Below are positions 33,648 through 41,709 of a stretch of DNA of 64,000 nt, one piece after another. The notes under the pieces are model-generated. The model made no database searches, was not told the DNA's origin, and saw only the letters and a program-made list of their open reading frames with translations. Source of the stretch: Coriobacteriaceae bacterium (lineage in GTDB: Bacteria; Actinomycetota; Coriobacteriia; Coriobacteriales; Coriobacteriaceae); NCBI GenBank assembly GCA_902363125.1, contig CABIZD010000002.1, positions 186,001 through 250,000 of the forward strand, in the 5' to 3' direction. A program made the translations under genes and the position numbers. Numbering within the stretch: the first letter of the stretch is position 1; each line of letters opens with the position of its first letter.

Positions 33648-35315
33648 CTATTCTTTATGGCTGCCACCTCCCCGCTTGACCAGGAGCGCGACCACGATGA
33701 GCGCGGCTCCGGCGACCGCTGCGGCGGCCGCGGCGTACATTGCCATATCGCCAGTCGAGGGCATAAAGCCTCCGGTGGTAATGCTAGGGGGTGTGCCGGT
33801 GGGCGTGTTGATGAGCGACGCCTCCAGGCTGCCCGTCGACCCGTCCGCGCTGTCGGCGCGCAGGGGCGACTCGGCCGTGATGGTGAGCTTGGGCTTGGCG
33901 GCGGCCACCTGGTCGACGTCCAGGCCCTCGGCCTTGACCGTCACGGAGCGCGTGCCCTCAAAGGCGGTGTAGCCCCTGGGCGCCTTGAGCTCGCGGACCT
34001 CCAGCTTGCCCGAGTCCACGCCCGAGACGGTCACGCGGCCGTCCTCGCCCGTGGTGGCGGTGGCCTTGCCCTCCGCATCCCACGTGCCGTCGGCCGCTAG
34101 CGTGCGGTCGCGATCGTCAGCGATGCTCAGGACCGCCCCGGCAAGCGGCTTGTCGCCGTCACTGCCGCGCTTGGTGAGCGCGAGATCCCAGGTGTAGGCG
34201 CACGCATCGTCGCTCGGCGTGTGGTTGAAGCCGGCGTCGCCGGACTGGTCGGCAAAGGGAGAGCGCGGGTAGCGCAGGTAGACCTCGTTGGAGTTGCCCT
34301 TCGCGATGCCGTGGCTGCATGCGCCGTTGAGCGGCGCATCGTACACGGCGACCACGCGGGCGCCCGCGGTGAAAGCGTCGGCCCCGCCGAGCGCGGCGAT
34401 AAGGTCGCCGGTGCGCACGGTGAAGGTCCCGTCCGCCGCTACCTTGGTGGCGCACTGGGCCGTGATATCGGTCCAACCCTTCGCGGGCTCGGTGCCGGCG
34501 CGGCCGTCCTTGCCGGTCTGGACCGCGTCAAAGCCGCCGTCCGCGCCCGCCGCCACGTACACGCGCATGCTCGCGGCCACCTTGGAGGGGTCGAGCCCCG
34601 CGCTCATGCTGTCGGCGAATTGCACCGTATAGGTGTCGTAGGCAGTGAGCCCCGCCGGGACCGTGGCCGAGAGGCGCCAGTACAGGTCGTCGGCGACCGT
34701 GGCGTCGGCGGCCTTCTGCCAGGCGGCGGTGCTGTCCTCCAGCACGTGCTTTTGGACCTTGGGGGTCGCGGCCTTGGGCTTGACGGTGACGGCGCTGCCG
34801 CCCACCAGGGCCATGATCGGCGCGGTGCCGGCCTCGCCCTGGGCGATGGCGTCGTCGTCGGCGACGATGAGCCAGTAGCCGCAGGGCAGCTCGGCCGCCG
34901 TGCCCGCGTTAAGGGCCACGGGCTCGGCGCCAGAGCTCTGGAGGGAACGAGCGAGCTGTGCGCTCAGCGCGCTCGTAAGGTGGGAATCGGTGTTGAGCCA
35001 CTCGGCAGCTTCCTGCGCGGTGGTCTGGGAATTGGGCATGCCGGCGCTGTGCAGCACAGGCAGCGCGGCGTCGCGCACGGCATCGCTTGCCCAGGCGAGG
35101 TCGGTGGCGATCTTGGCGTCGCTGTCGCCGTCGACGACGTTGGCGCTAAAGATCTGATAGGCATCGTAGCTGCGCGCCACGGTGCCGCTCACCGTGATGG
35201 AACCGGTCGAGGTCGGCGCGGCCTGCGCGGATGCGGGGAACACAACCGCGCAGGTGCCAATCAGGAGGGCAAGCAGCGCAAACAAGATCGGGAAGGAGCA
35301 AACTTTCTTATTCAC
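33648..35315 (-). CDS. Sortase-anchored pilin (MPSTG), likely minor or second backbone
   Basis: 555 residues from a GTG preceded by GAAGGGAGG. It overlaps the upstream adhesin stop by eight bases. A signal peptide ends near ASAQAA. The layout parallels the downstream pilin: ARSYDAYQIFSANVV near the N-terminus, VTVKPKAATPKVQKHV as candidate pilin-Lys region, a D2-like domain, and a CNA-B-like domain with the E-box LEVRELKAPRGYTAFEG. The sorting motif is MPSTG (Met in place of Leu), then a helix and KRGGGSHKE. GC content is higher than in the other two pilus genes. Probably a shaft or base subunit. Confidence 0.87.
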   Translation of the reverse strand: MNKKVCSFPILFALLALLIGTCAVVFPASAQAAPTSTGSITVSGTVARSYDAYQIFSANVVDGDSDAKIATDLAWASDAVRDAALPVLHSAGMPNSQTTAQEAAEWLNTDSHLTSALSAQLARSLQSSGAEPVALNAGTAAELPCGYWLIVADDDAIAQGEAGTAPIMALVGGSAVTVKPKAATPKVQKHVLEDSTAAWQKAADATVADDLYWRLSATVPAGLTAYDTYTVQFADSMSAGLDPSKVAASMRVYVAAGADGGFDAVQTGKDGRAGTEPAKGWTDITAQCATKVAADGTFTVRTGDLIAALGGADAFTAGARVVAVYDAPLNGACSHGIAKGNSNEVYLRYPRSPFADQSGDAGFNHTPSDDACAYTWDLALTKRGSDGDKPLAGAVLSIADDRDRTLAADGTWDAEGKATATTGEDGRVTVSGVDSGKLEVRELKAPRGYTAFEGTRSVTVKAEGLDVDQVAAAKPKLTITAESPLRADSADGSTGSLEASLINTPTGTPPSITTGGFMPSTGDMAMYAAAAAAVAGAALIVVALLVKRGGGSHKE

Positions 35316-38300
35316 GACGCTCGCCTCCCTTCGCATTCGCCTTGCGACGAATGTGCATCCAGGCCGCAGCAGCGCAAAGCACCGCCGCGCCGGCAAGGTA
35401 CGTCAGAGTGACGCCCGACATACCAGAAAGGGGCAATGTGGTTGAGTAGGTGTTGGTGAAGGTGGGGGTGGAGGTTGGACTCGTGCTCTCATGACCGCTG
35501 GCGTCGACCTCGTAGTAGACCGGCGTGCATTTCAGCGTGCCGTCACCGTTGTCCGTTGCCGTCACCACGACCTTGAAAGTCTTGGTGTCGTTCTTGTAGC
35601 CTTCGTGTTTGGTGCCATAGGCCTCGTTGGCGTCGCATTCACGGATGTAGTAGGTGAACGTTGCTTTGCCACCGGTAAGATCTTTAACCCCGAGGGGGCC
35701 GATTACCTGATTAGCAAACGTCACCGTCGCCTCGCTGCCCGTCCCCTTTTTAGTAAATTTGGTATCGAGCGGCTGCTCATTGCCGTTGGAATCCTTGGTA
35801 TACAGCTCGAACTTGAACTCCTTCATCTCGCCGCCATCGACCTTCTTGGTCACCTGAGGTGTCCAGGTGCCTGAGGCCTGATAGGGAGCAAGTTCGTTTG
35901 TAAACGCAGGGTTGGAGCTGTTACCGATTTTTACGGTCGAGACGGTGCTATCGACCGAATCCTCAGTCCATTCATAGCAGTCATAGTCAGTGAAGGACGC
36001 CTCGTCGCCCCTTTTTACGGATACTGTGGAAGCGCTCTTATCAACTCCATAACGATTAATATCGATCCCCAAGAGGTTGGTCGTACGAACTGGTTCCGTA
36101 CCAACCTTTATATGTATTTTGTAAATAGCCTTATCAAACGTTGTTCCCTTTTCCTCGATAGGAACTTCAACAAGGTAGAGGTCGTAATTGCCCGACTGGT
36201 AGTTCGCAGCCGTATCAATGACGATCTCTCCACTTTCATTAACAGTAACCTCGGACGTCGCCTCGCATCCGTTTGCGTTAAGTGAGCCATCCGTATTCCA
36301 ATACGGCTCCCCAGCTGAATCGGCGGCTTTACCCAACAGCTTGAACTTATAGCCGTGGCCCGCGAGGCCTTGCGGTTGGCCGTCCTTCATGAGGACCTTG
36401 TTAGCCTTGACTTTGATTGCAGGATACACGTTCAGAGCCTTGACCTCGCCAACGACAAGATCGCCGTTGGTCATGATGCCGCCGCCATGGGTATAGGAGT
36501 AGTTGCCACTGATGATGGTCGTAGCCTCTCCCTTCGCAGCACTTATAGCCTTTTCGGAGGGATGAGCCTCAAGACCAAACATGTACTTGGCCTCGGCACC
36601 GCCATTAGGATCGATGGTAATCTTCTGGCGATCACAGGTACCCTTCCAGCCAGCAGAGCCACCGCCGAGCATCTTGCCGAGAACGACTGCGACCGTCTTA
36701 GTGCTATCGTCCTTGCGCACGAGGAAGAAATCCTTGTGGCCGGCTTCTTTGAAGTCTTCGGTAATGTAGTCAGTATTGCTGTCCTCGTTCTTGCCATTAC
36801 CACCGGCAGACATGTGATTACTTAAACCATTATCCGTATTGTTGTAGATTGCGGCACCATTTGAGTGCGAAACAATTGTCTCGCCCGTAGGGCAGGCACC
36901 GATGCCACCACCCCAGCCGCCGGCCTCATTATCAGTAATCAGCGTCCTTACGATGTTGAGCTTGCCGTCCTTTTGGACAAAGACGCCACCGCCGCCCCAA
37001 TCGCCGCCACGGCTCTCACCCGTCATGGTCTTGTTGTTGGTGATGTAAATCTTGTTGGACGTGCCCGGCTTAGTCCCAATATCGCCGGTAGTACCGGTGG
37101 AAATACGGAGACCACCGCCCTCAGCGTTTTCAGATTTGTTGCCGGCAATCGTGCCATCTGTCATGGTAAACGTAATCGCCTGGTTCCAGAAACCAGCGTA
37201 GATTCCGCCACCGGCCTCTTTGGAGTAATTGGCAGTAACGGATCCACCCGTCATGGTTAACGTCCCTCCGTGCGTGCATGCAATTCCGCCGCCGCCAAGC
37301 AGACCGAAGTTGTAAAGATTGGAATCAGCAATCCAAGCGTCAACTCGATTGTTGGTAATATTGGCAGATCCGCCGATGGTGACGTTCGCGCCCTTGGTAT
37401 AAACACCGCCACCGTATCCGCTGTCTCCGGTGTCACCGCCGCAGCTGCTGCCGCTGATGCCCTTAGCGTACGTAGCATTACCCGAGATGACACCGCCGGA
37501 GAGATCCAACGTGACACCGCTGTCGGCAAAAATGCCACCACCGGAAGCAGCCTTATTCGCTGCAATCACGCCGCCAGTCATATTGAGTGAACCCTTTGCC
37601 ATGCACAGGCCACCGCCCCAGCCGCCGCCGTTGCCGTTGGTGACGTAACCGCCCGCAATTTTGACCGTACCCTCGGAATAAATCACATGACCGTTGTTGC
37701 CCAGATTGGCAGCCGTGGTAATCATGCCACCCTTGAGATAGAGCGTGCTGTCCGCTTTGACCTCGACCACTTGCTTTACGGAACCGCTTTCTGATGCCGC
37801 ATCGATAGCGCCAAAGCCCGTAACGACATGCTCGTACGTAGTCTCGGTGGTGCCAAGTCCATTTGTATTGGGCGTGCTCTTAGTCTCATAGTAAGTAAGA
37901 CTCTTAGGAGTGCCTTTATTAGAGCCGCTTCCCTGTTCCCACTCCATACTCGCAGGCTGACCCGCCGGCGTATTGGCCGTATCGACCGGTCTTGGTACGT
38001 CATTTGTTTTTTTGCTTAAATCCTCGATAGTGAGTGTGGCTCCGTTTTCGACCAGAAAGAAGGAGTCTAAGCCGCCAGAACGGTTACAGAGCATGTTGCC
38101 GTTAAGATCGATGGTGGTGTTTTTGCTGATAGTGATCTGCTTATCCGAATAGGCATAATCCGTCAGTCGGAACTTGCCGCCATTGGTAAATTTCCCAGCA
38201 ACATCGCCGCTTACCTCGGTATAGTCATCGGCACTGACGGTGGCGGGAGCGTTTTCATCGTTATTTTCATCATCCGCAGGCTGTGCGTCGGAAGGCTGCG

Positions 38301-38625
38301 TGTCACCCTCGACCTTCGTGTCGTCGGACGGCAAGCCTGCGGCAGCGGCGTCTTCGCTCGCGCCACCCTCGACATCATCGCTATTCTGGTTTTCGGTATC
38401 CCCGTTGTTGGTGTTGTCTACATCAGTAGACTCACTTGAGGAACCCCCCCCCATCACAGTTTTCTCGGTAGAATCTGTCTGGGCGTCGTTGGCAATGGCC
38501 TGCGAGATCGGGGGCATGACGAGCGACAGTACCAGGCTCAACACGGAGGCTCCGCACAAAACGCCTGCCAGTACACGGCGCGTCGCTTTATTACTCTGCT
38601 TAGATTTGTCCGAATTCGCTTTCAT
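35308..38625 (-). CDS. Large pilus tip adhesin / surface protein (LPLSG)
   Basis: 1,105 residues. A signal peptide (helix about 18-38) is followed by an acidic Ser/Asn/Asp-rich linker, then a right-handed beta-helix built from repeats such as GGGIFADSGVTLDLSGGVI and GGGIYAGF, rich in GGxIxxNxA turns (about 270-700). C-terminal Spy0128/FctA-like pilin domains follow (FKFKLLG-type YKFKLLGKA; FKFELYTKDSNGNEQP; FTYYIRE). The sorting signal is LPLSG, a hydrophobic helix and HIRRKANAKG. GGGGAGGAGACATCG precedes the ATG. Codons 58-61 contain nine consecutive G, a candidate phase-variation site. First gene of the pilus operon. Confidence 0.9.
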   Translation of the reverse strand: MKANSDKSKQSNKATRRVLAGVLCGASVLSLVLSLVMPPISQAIANDAQTDSTEKTVMGGGSSSESTDVDNTNNGDTENQNSDDVEGGASEDAAAAGLPSDDTKVEGDTQPSDAQPADDENNDENAPATVSADDYTEVSGDVAGKFTNGGKFRLTDYAYSDKQITISKNTTIDLNGNMLCNRSGGLDSFFLVENGATLTIEDLSKKTNDVPRPVDTANTPAGQPASMEWEQGSGSNKGTPKSLTYYETKSTPNTNGLGTTETTYEHVVTGFGAIDAASESGSVKQVVEVKADSTLYLKGGMITTAANLGNNGHVIYSEGTVKIAGGYVTNGNGGGWGGGLCMAKGSLNMTGGVIAANKAASGGGIFADSGVTLDLSGGVISGNATYAKGISGSSCGGDTGDSGYGGGVYTKGANVTIGGSANITNNRVDAWIADSNLYNFGLLGGGGIACTHGGTLTMTGGSVTANYSKEAGGGIYAGFWNQAITFTMTDGTIAGNKSENAEGGGLRISTGTTGDIGTKPGTSNKIYITNNKTMTGESRGGDWGGGGVFVQKDGKLNIVRTLITDNEAGGWGGGIGACPTGETIVSHSNGAAIYNNTDNGLSNHMSAGGNGKNEDSNTDYITEDFKEAGHKDFFLVRKDDSTKTVAVVLGKMLGGGSAGWKGTCDRQKITIDPNGGAEAKYMFGLEAHPSEKAISAAKGEATTIISGNYSYTHGGGIMTNGDLVVGEVKALNVYPAIKVKANKVLMKDGQPQGLAGHGYKFKLLGKAADSAGEPYWNTDGSLNANGCEATSEVTVNESGEIVIDTAANYQSGNYDLYLVEVPIEEKGTTFDKAIYKIHIKVGTEPVRTTNLLGIDINRYGVDKSASTVSVKRGDEASFTDYDCYEWTEDSVDSTVSTVKIGNSSNPAFTNELAPYQASGTWTPQVTKKVDGGEMKEFKFELYTKDSNGNEQPLDTKFTKKGTGSEATVTFANQVIGPLGVKDLTGGKATFTYYIRECDANEAYGTKHEGYKNDTKTFKVVVTATDNGDGTLKCTPVYYEVDASGHESTSPTSTPTFTNTYSTTLPLSGMSGVTLTYLAGAAVLCAAAAWMHIRRKANAKGGERRE
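38444..38452 (-). repeat. Poly-G tract in the adhesin coding sequence
   Basis: Nine C on the plus strand, nine G in the coding strand, spanning the codons of VMGGGS just after the signal peptide. Slipped-strand loss or gain of one base would shift the frame and remove the rest of the protein. Confidence 0.9.
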
Positions 38626-38680
38626 CGATGTCTCCTCCCCAAGAGACCGCGATCTTGCTCTTTCACCATCAAACGTATCT

Positions 38681-38744
38681 GCGCAATCTGTAATTGCGCT
38701 CGTTTAGTAATGCAATTATAACGATTGTTTAAACATCTGAGCAA
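38681..38744 (-). promoter_or_regulatory. Pilus operon promoter and leader hairpin
   Basis: Minus-strand TTGCTC (38739-38744), 18-base spacer and TATAAT (38715-38720). The leader then contains a perfect GCGCAAT/ATTGCGC hairpin (38681-38699) about 55 bases upstream of the start codon. Confidence 0.6.
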
Positions 38745-39083
38745 ATAAAACCGATAGTTTTGTAGTGAGTTCTCAATTCTCTTGACAATTGTTCGGATTT
38801 ACCTTCGTTTATTCGCTATCTATTTTTTGTTTCTGCTGGTAATTTAGTTGCCTATTATTTTTTAATGGCATTAGTTGTATTTGCACAACATTTTGCTCAA
38901 GAGCGAACATCCTGTGAACGGTCGAAAATCGACCGTGAGCGGTAGATCATTAACCAGGATGAATATCCTACCAAATTGATGAGAATATCTTAAACCCATC
39001 GGTGGTTAGAAGCATGATGTTCAGACAACAATATTTGATTTTTCGCGCAGATTTTAGGCATCAATTCGCCCAAATCGCCTGAG
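38745..39083. other. AT-rich intergenic region with nested inverted repeats
   Basis: About 340 bases, clearly more AT-rich than the surroundings and without a credible gene. A perfect 19-bp palindrome ACGGTCGAAAATCGACCGT (38918-38936) lies inside an outer inverted pair CATCCTG (38909-38915) / CAGGATG (38953-38959). It may hold regulatory sites for the pilus operon. Confidence 0.5.
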
Positions 39084-39118
39084 GCCGCCACAAAGGTGCC
39101 TATTCCCTTTGTGGTGGC
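39084..39118. repeat. CCACCACAAAGG-type hairpin 1
   Basis: GCCGCCACAAAGG pairs with CCTTTGTGGTGGC around TGCCTATTC, just after the HAD phosphatase stop. One of four closely similar hairpins in this window. Confidence 0.75.
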
Positions 39119-39130
39119 TCTCCCCCGGCG

Positions 39131-39952
39131 CTACAGCAGATGTTCCTCGATAAAGATCGCGATGCCGTCTTCGTCGTTGCTCGCGGTTACAAAATCGGCG
39201 GCGGAGCGGGTGGCATCGCTGCCGTTTGCCATGGCCACGCCCACGCCGGCGTCGGCAACCATGCAGGTGTCGTTATCGGCATCGCCAAACACGCAGATGT
39301 TCTGGAGCTCCATGCCGTTGAGCTCCGCCACGCGCACCAGGCCGCGCGTCTTGGACACGCGCGGATCCATGAACTCGTAGAGCCGCTGCGTGGTTTGCAG
39401 AGCCGCCGCCTTAACAGTGTCATCGGCAAACGTCGACGCCCGCTCAATCACCCGCGGCATTACCTCGGGCGCCATGGTAAACATCACCTTGGGCTGCGGC
39501 TCGCGCAAAAACTCGGCGAAATCGACCACCTGGTAGGGCACGCCGTCGACGCGCGACAGGTGCTCGACGCACGCGTTGCTCTCGGGCACGTAGAACACGC
39601 CGTCTCGGGGGCAGACGGGCGTTGCCGGAAGGTCCGCCATGTGCTTGCAGATGCGCGCGATGGTCTCGCCCGACAGCGGATAGCTCAGCTCGTTGATGTC
39701 GTGCGCGCGGTCGATGACCTCGGCGCCACCGCAGCCCACGAGCACGTCCACCAGGCCTTCGATGCCCCAGAGCTCGTACATGGCCTCGGTCGCGTGGGCG
39801 TCGCGCCCGGTGCACAGGCCAAAGAGCACGCCACGGTCGCGCAGGGCGCGGATTGCTGCCACGGTGCGCGGGGGCACCGTGTGCTGGCTCGTGAGCAGCG
39901 TGCCGTCGATATCGCAGAACACGGCTTTGATGTGGCTGAAGGTGGTGTCCAT
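39131..39952 (-). CDS. HAD-superfamily phosphatase (Cof-type)
   Basis: 273 residues from the ATG preceded by AGAAAGG. Longer in-frame reading upstream runs through repeat DNA and is rejected. HAD motifs: nucleophile Asp in VFCDIDGTLL, motif II Thr in LCTGRD, motif III Lys region near VSKTRGLVRV, motif IV GDADNDTCMV. The C2-type cap fits the Cof/YidA group, which dephosphorylates sugar phosphates or cofactors; substrate unknown. The gene stands between hairpin repeats. Confidence 0.9.
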   Translation of the reverse strand: MDTTFSHIKAVFCDIDGTLLTSQHTVPPRTVAAIRALRDRGVLFGLCTGRDAHATEAMYELWGIEGLVDVLVGCGGAEVIDRAHDINELSYPLSGETIARICKHMADLPATPVCPRDGVFYVPESNACVEHLSRVDGVPYQVVDFAEFLREPQPKVMFTMAPEVMPRVIERASTFADDTVKAAALQTTQRLYEFMDPRVSKTRGLVRVAELNGMELQNICVFGDADNDTCMVADAGVGVAMANGSDATRSAADFVTASNDEDGIAIFIEEHLL

Positions 39953-40044
39953 GGGAGCCTTTCTGGGTTGTGCGGCGGTGTGGGGTGTGGCCGGAAATGG
40001 TGTACATGGTATACCAAGGCGCGGGCGCGGCCCGTCAAAGCAAA

Positions 40045-40081
40045 AACCACCACAAAGGTGCCTGGTCCCTCTGTGGTGGTT
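40045..40081. repeat. CCACCACAAAGG-type hairpin 2
   Basis: AACCACCACAAAGG pairs with CCTCTGTGGTGGTT around TGCCTGGTC. Confidence 0.75.
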
Positions 40082-40097
40082 GCGACGTCTACGGGCC

Positions 40098-40162
40098 AAA
40101 CCATCACAACATTCGATGTTTTTCGGCAAAATCGCGATTTTCATCGAATGTTGTGATGGTTT
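40098..40162. repeat. CATCACAACATTCGATG hairpin 1
   Basis: A perfect 21-base inverted repeat beginning AAACCATCACAACATTCGAT (40098-40118 with 40142-40162), loop of 23 bases. It abuts the stop codon of the MFS gene. The stem sequence recurs at 44.2 and 45.4 kb. Confidence 0.85.
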
Positions 40163-40163
40163 C

Positions 40164-41444
40164 TTACCGCTTTACGGCACGATCCAAGTGATTGCGTCCA
40201 AACAACAGCAGCGCCGCAGGGACCGCCGTCACGACCATGCCTGCCCCCACGAGTGTCCGTTGTACGCCAAATGTCGCCGCCAGCCACGGGGCAATCGCCA
40301 GCGGCGCCACGCCGGCGAACATATTGCCAAAGCCCATGACCGAGCTCACACGGCCAAGTTGCTCGAGCGGCGCCGTCGTTTGCACGATGGTGTTGTGGAG
40401 CGGGTTGACGACACCCCAAGCTATGCCCAGGGCGATCTGGCCGACGAGGGCCACGCCCACGTACGGTGTCCCCACATAGAGCAAACTTCCCAGGCCCACG
40501 GACATGAGCGCCACGAGCAGCGTTTTAAGGTTGACCAGGTGCGGCGGCAAGCGGAGCGCGAGCACGGCACCCAGCACCGCGCCGACACCGCAGGCAGACG
40601 AGAGCCAGCCCATCCACTCAACGCCAACATGCAGAACATCGCGATAGAAGAACGACTCGAGCGGGTCGAAGGCTCCGTAGCCAAAGTTCGAAAGAAAAAT
40701 GATGCAGAAAAGTAGCGCGAGGACGCTGCTGGTGAAGACTGTCTTGATGCTGGCTGCGAAGGTGGCGCGGGCGGACGTGCTAGGGTTGGAGCTTTGTCCC
40801 GCACGCTCCCCTTCCTCTGCCGAATCGGCATCCGCATCCCCGGCGACATGGCTGGTCTGCGGCCTAAAGCCCCAGCCGACGACGAACGCCAGCACGGTAA
40901 AGAGCATCATGAGCACGAACACCGCGCGCGACGATGCAGCAGCTGCGACAAAGCCGCCCAACGTGGGCCCGACGATGATGCTCACGTTTGAAAACATGGC
41001 GATGGCGGAGTTGATGTCTTTGAGCTCGACAGGATCGTCGGTGAGGTAGGCCGGATAGGACGTGGCAATGGGCTGGGCGAATCCCATCGTAAAGCCTAGG
41101 AACACCGCGCCGAGCAGGACGATGCCGGTCGCGCTGCCAAAGGCGATGATTGCCGTGCCAGTTGCGAGCGTGCCCACAATGCTCAGCAAGAAATGGCGGC
41201 GCGGACCCCAGGCGTCGAGTACCGCGCCACCCGCAAAGGATCCCAGGATCACAAATACATTCATAAACAGGACGGCCAGCGATGTCGCCACGACAGAGGC
41301 ATCGTCTGCATAGGTGAGCGTTCCGATGACGCCGATAAAATAACTGGTCTGAAACCCGGTGTAGATGAGAAAGCGCATCGCCACCAGGCGTTTAGCCCGC
41401 GCGGACAGCGACGAGCGGACTTTTGGGGATACAGATGTGGGCAT
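40164..41444 (-). CDS. MFS transporter
   Basis: 426 residues, 12 predicted membrane helices with a central hydrophilic loop (DADADSAEEGERAGQ). The first half contains AVLDAWGPRRHFLLS, equivalent to the conserved loop 2-3 motif of MFS proteins. The start is the ATG preceded by AAGGAGTCCCC; a start 13 codons earlier has no such site. It resembles multidrug or macrolide-type efflux MFS proteins (MefA-like length), substrate not predictable. Flanked on both sides by recurring hairpins. Confidence 0.85.
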   Translation of the reverse strand: MPTSVSPKVRSSLSARAKRLVAMRFLIYTGFQTSYFIGVIGTLTYADDASVVATSLAVLFMNVFVILGSFAGGAVLDAWGPRRHFLLSIVGTLATGTAIIAFGSATGIVLLGAVFLGFTMGFAQPIATSYPAYLTDDPVELKDINSAIAMFSNVSIIVGPTLGGFVAAAASSRAVFVLMMLFTVLAFVVGWGFRPQTSHVAGDADADSAEEGERAGQSSNPSTSARATFAASIKTVFTSSVLALLFCIIFLSNFGYGAFDPLESFFYRDVLHVGVEWMGWLSSACGVGAVLGAVLALRLPPHLVNLKTLLVALMSVGLGSLLYVGTPYVGVALVGQIALGIAWGVVNPLHNTIVQTTAPLEQLGRVSSVMGFGNMFAGVAPLAIAPWLAATFGVQRTLVGAGMVVTAVPAALLLFGRNHLDRAVKR

Positions 41445-41616
41445 GGGGACTCCTTGTTTCATACGAATGCGGACGGCGGGCATTCGCCACCGTCTGTCAA
41501 ATCAATCTATCCGCATGAAACATTAGACACATCAAGCCCCTTTTCTCCGTTTTTCGCCCGTCATGAACTACTTGGTAGATTGTAAGGCATGTCCCACACA
41601 TCCACCAAAGCAAAAA

Positions 41617-41649
41617 CCACCACAAAGGTGCCTGGCCCCTTTGTGGTGG
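41617..41649. repeat. CCACCACAAAGG-type hairpin 3
   Basis: CCACCACAAAGG and CCTTTGTGGTGG, perfect 12-base arms around TGCCTGGCC. It is followed at once by a second hairpin (41669-41709). Confidence 0.8.
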
Positions 41650-41668
41650 AAGCGACGTTTGCCCAGAT

Positions 41669-41709
41669 AAAACCTACCAAAACAGACCTGTCCCCTTTTG
41701 GCAGGTTTT
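41669..41709 (-). terminator. Terminator of the moaA/moaC-mobB operon
   Basis: AAAACCTACCAAAA pairs with TTTTGGCAGGTTTT (one mismatch), overlapping the stop codon; on the minus strand it ends in TTTTATC. The central ACAGACCTGTCCCC relates it to the other GTGCCTGTCCCC hairpins. Confidence 0.7.

Noticed and set aside
38905..38960. Riboswitch upstream of the pilus genes
   Set aside because: The nested palindromes do not match the conserved cores of cyclic-di-GMP or other riboswitches that I can recall, and the element lies upstream of the apparent promoter.
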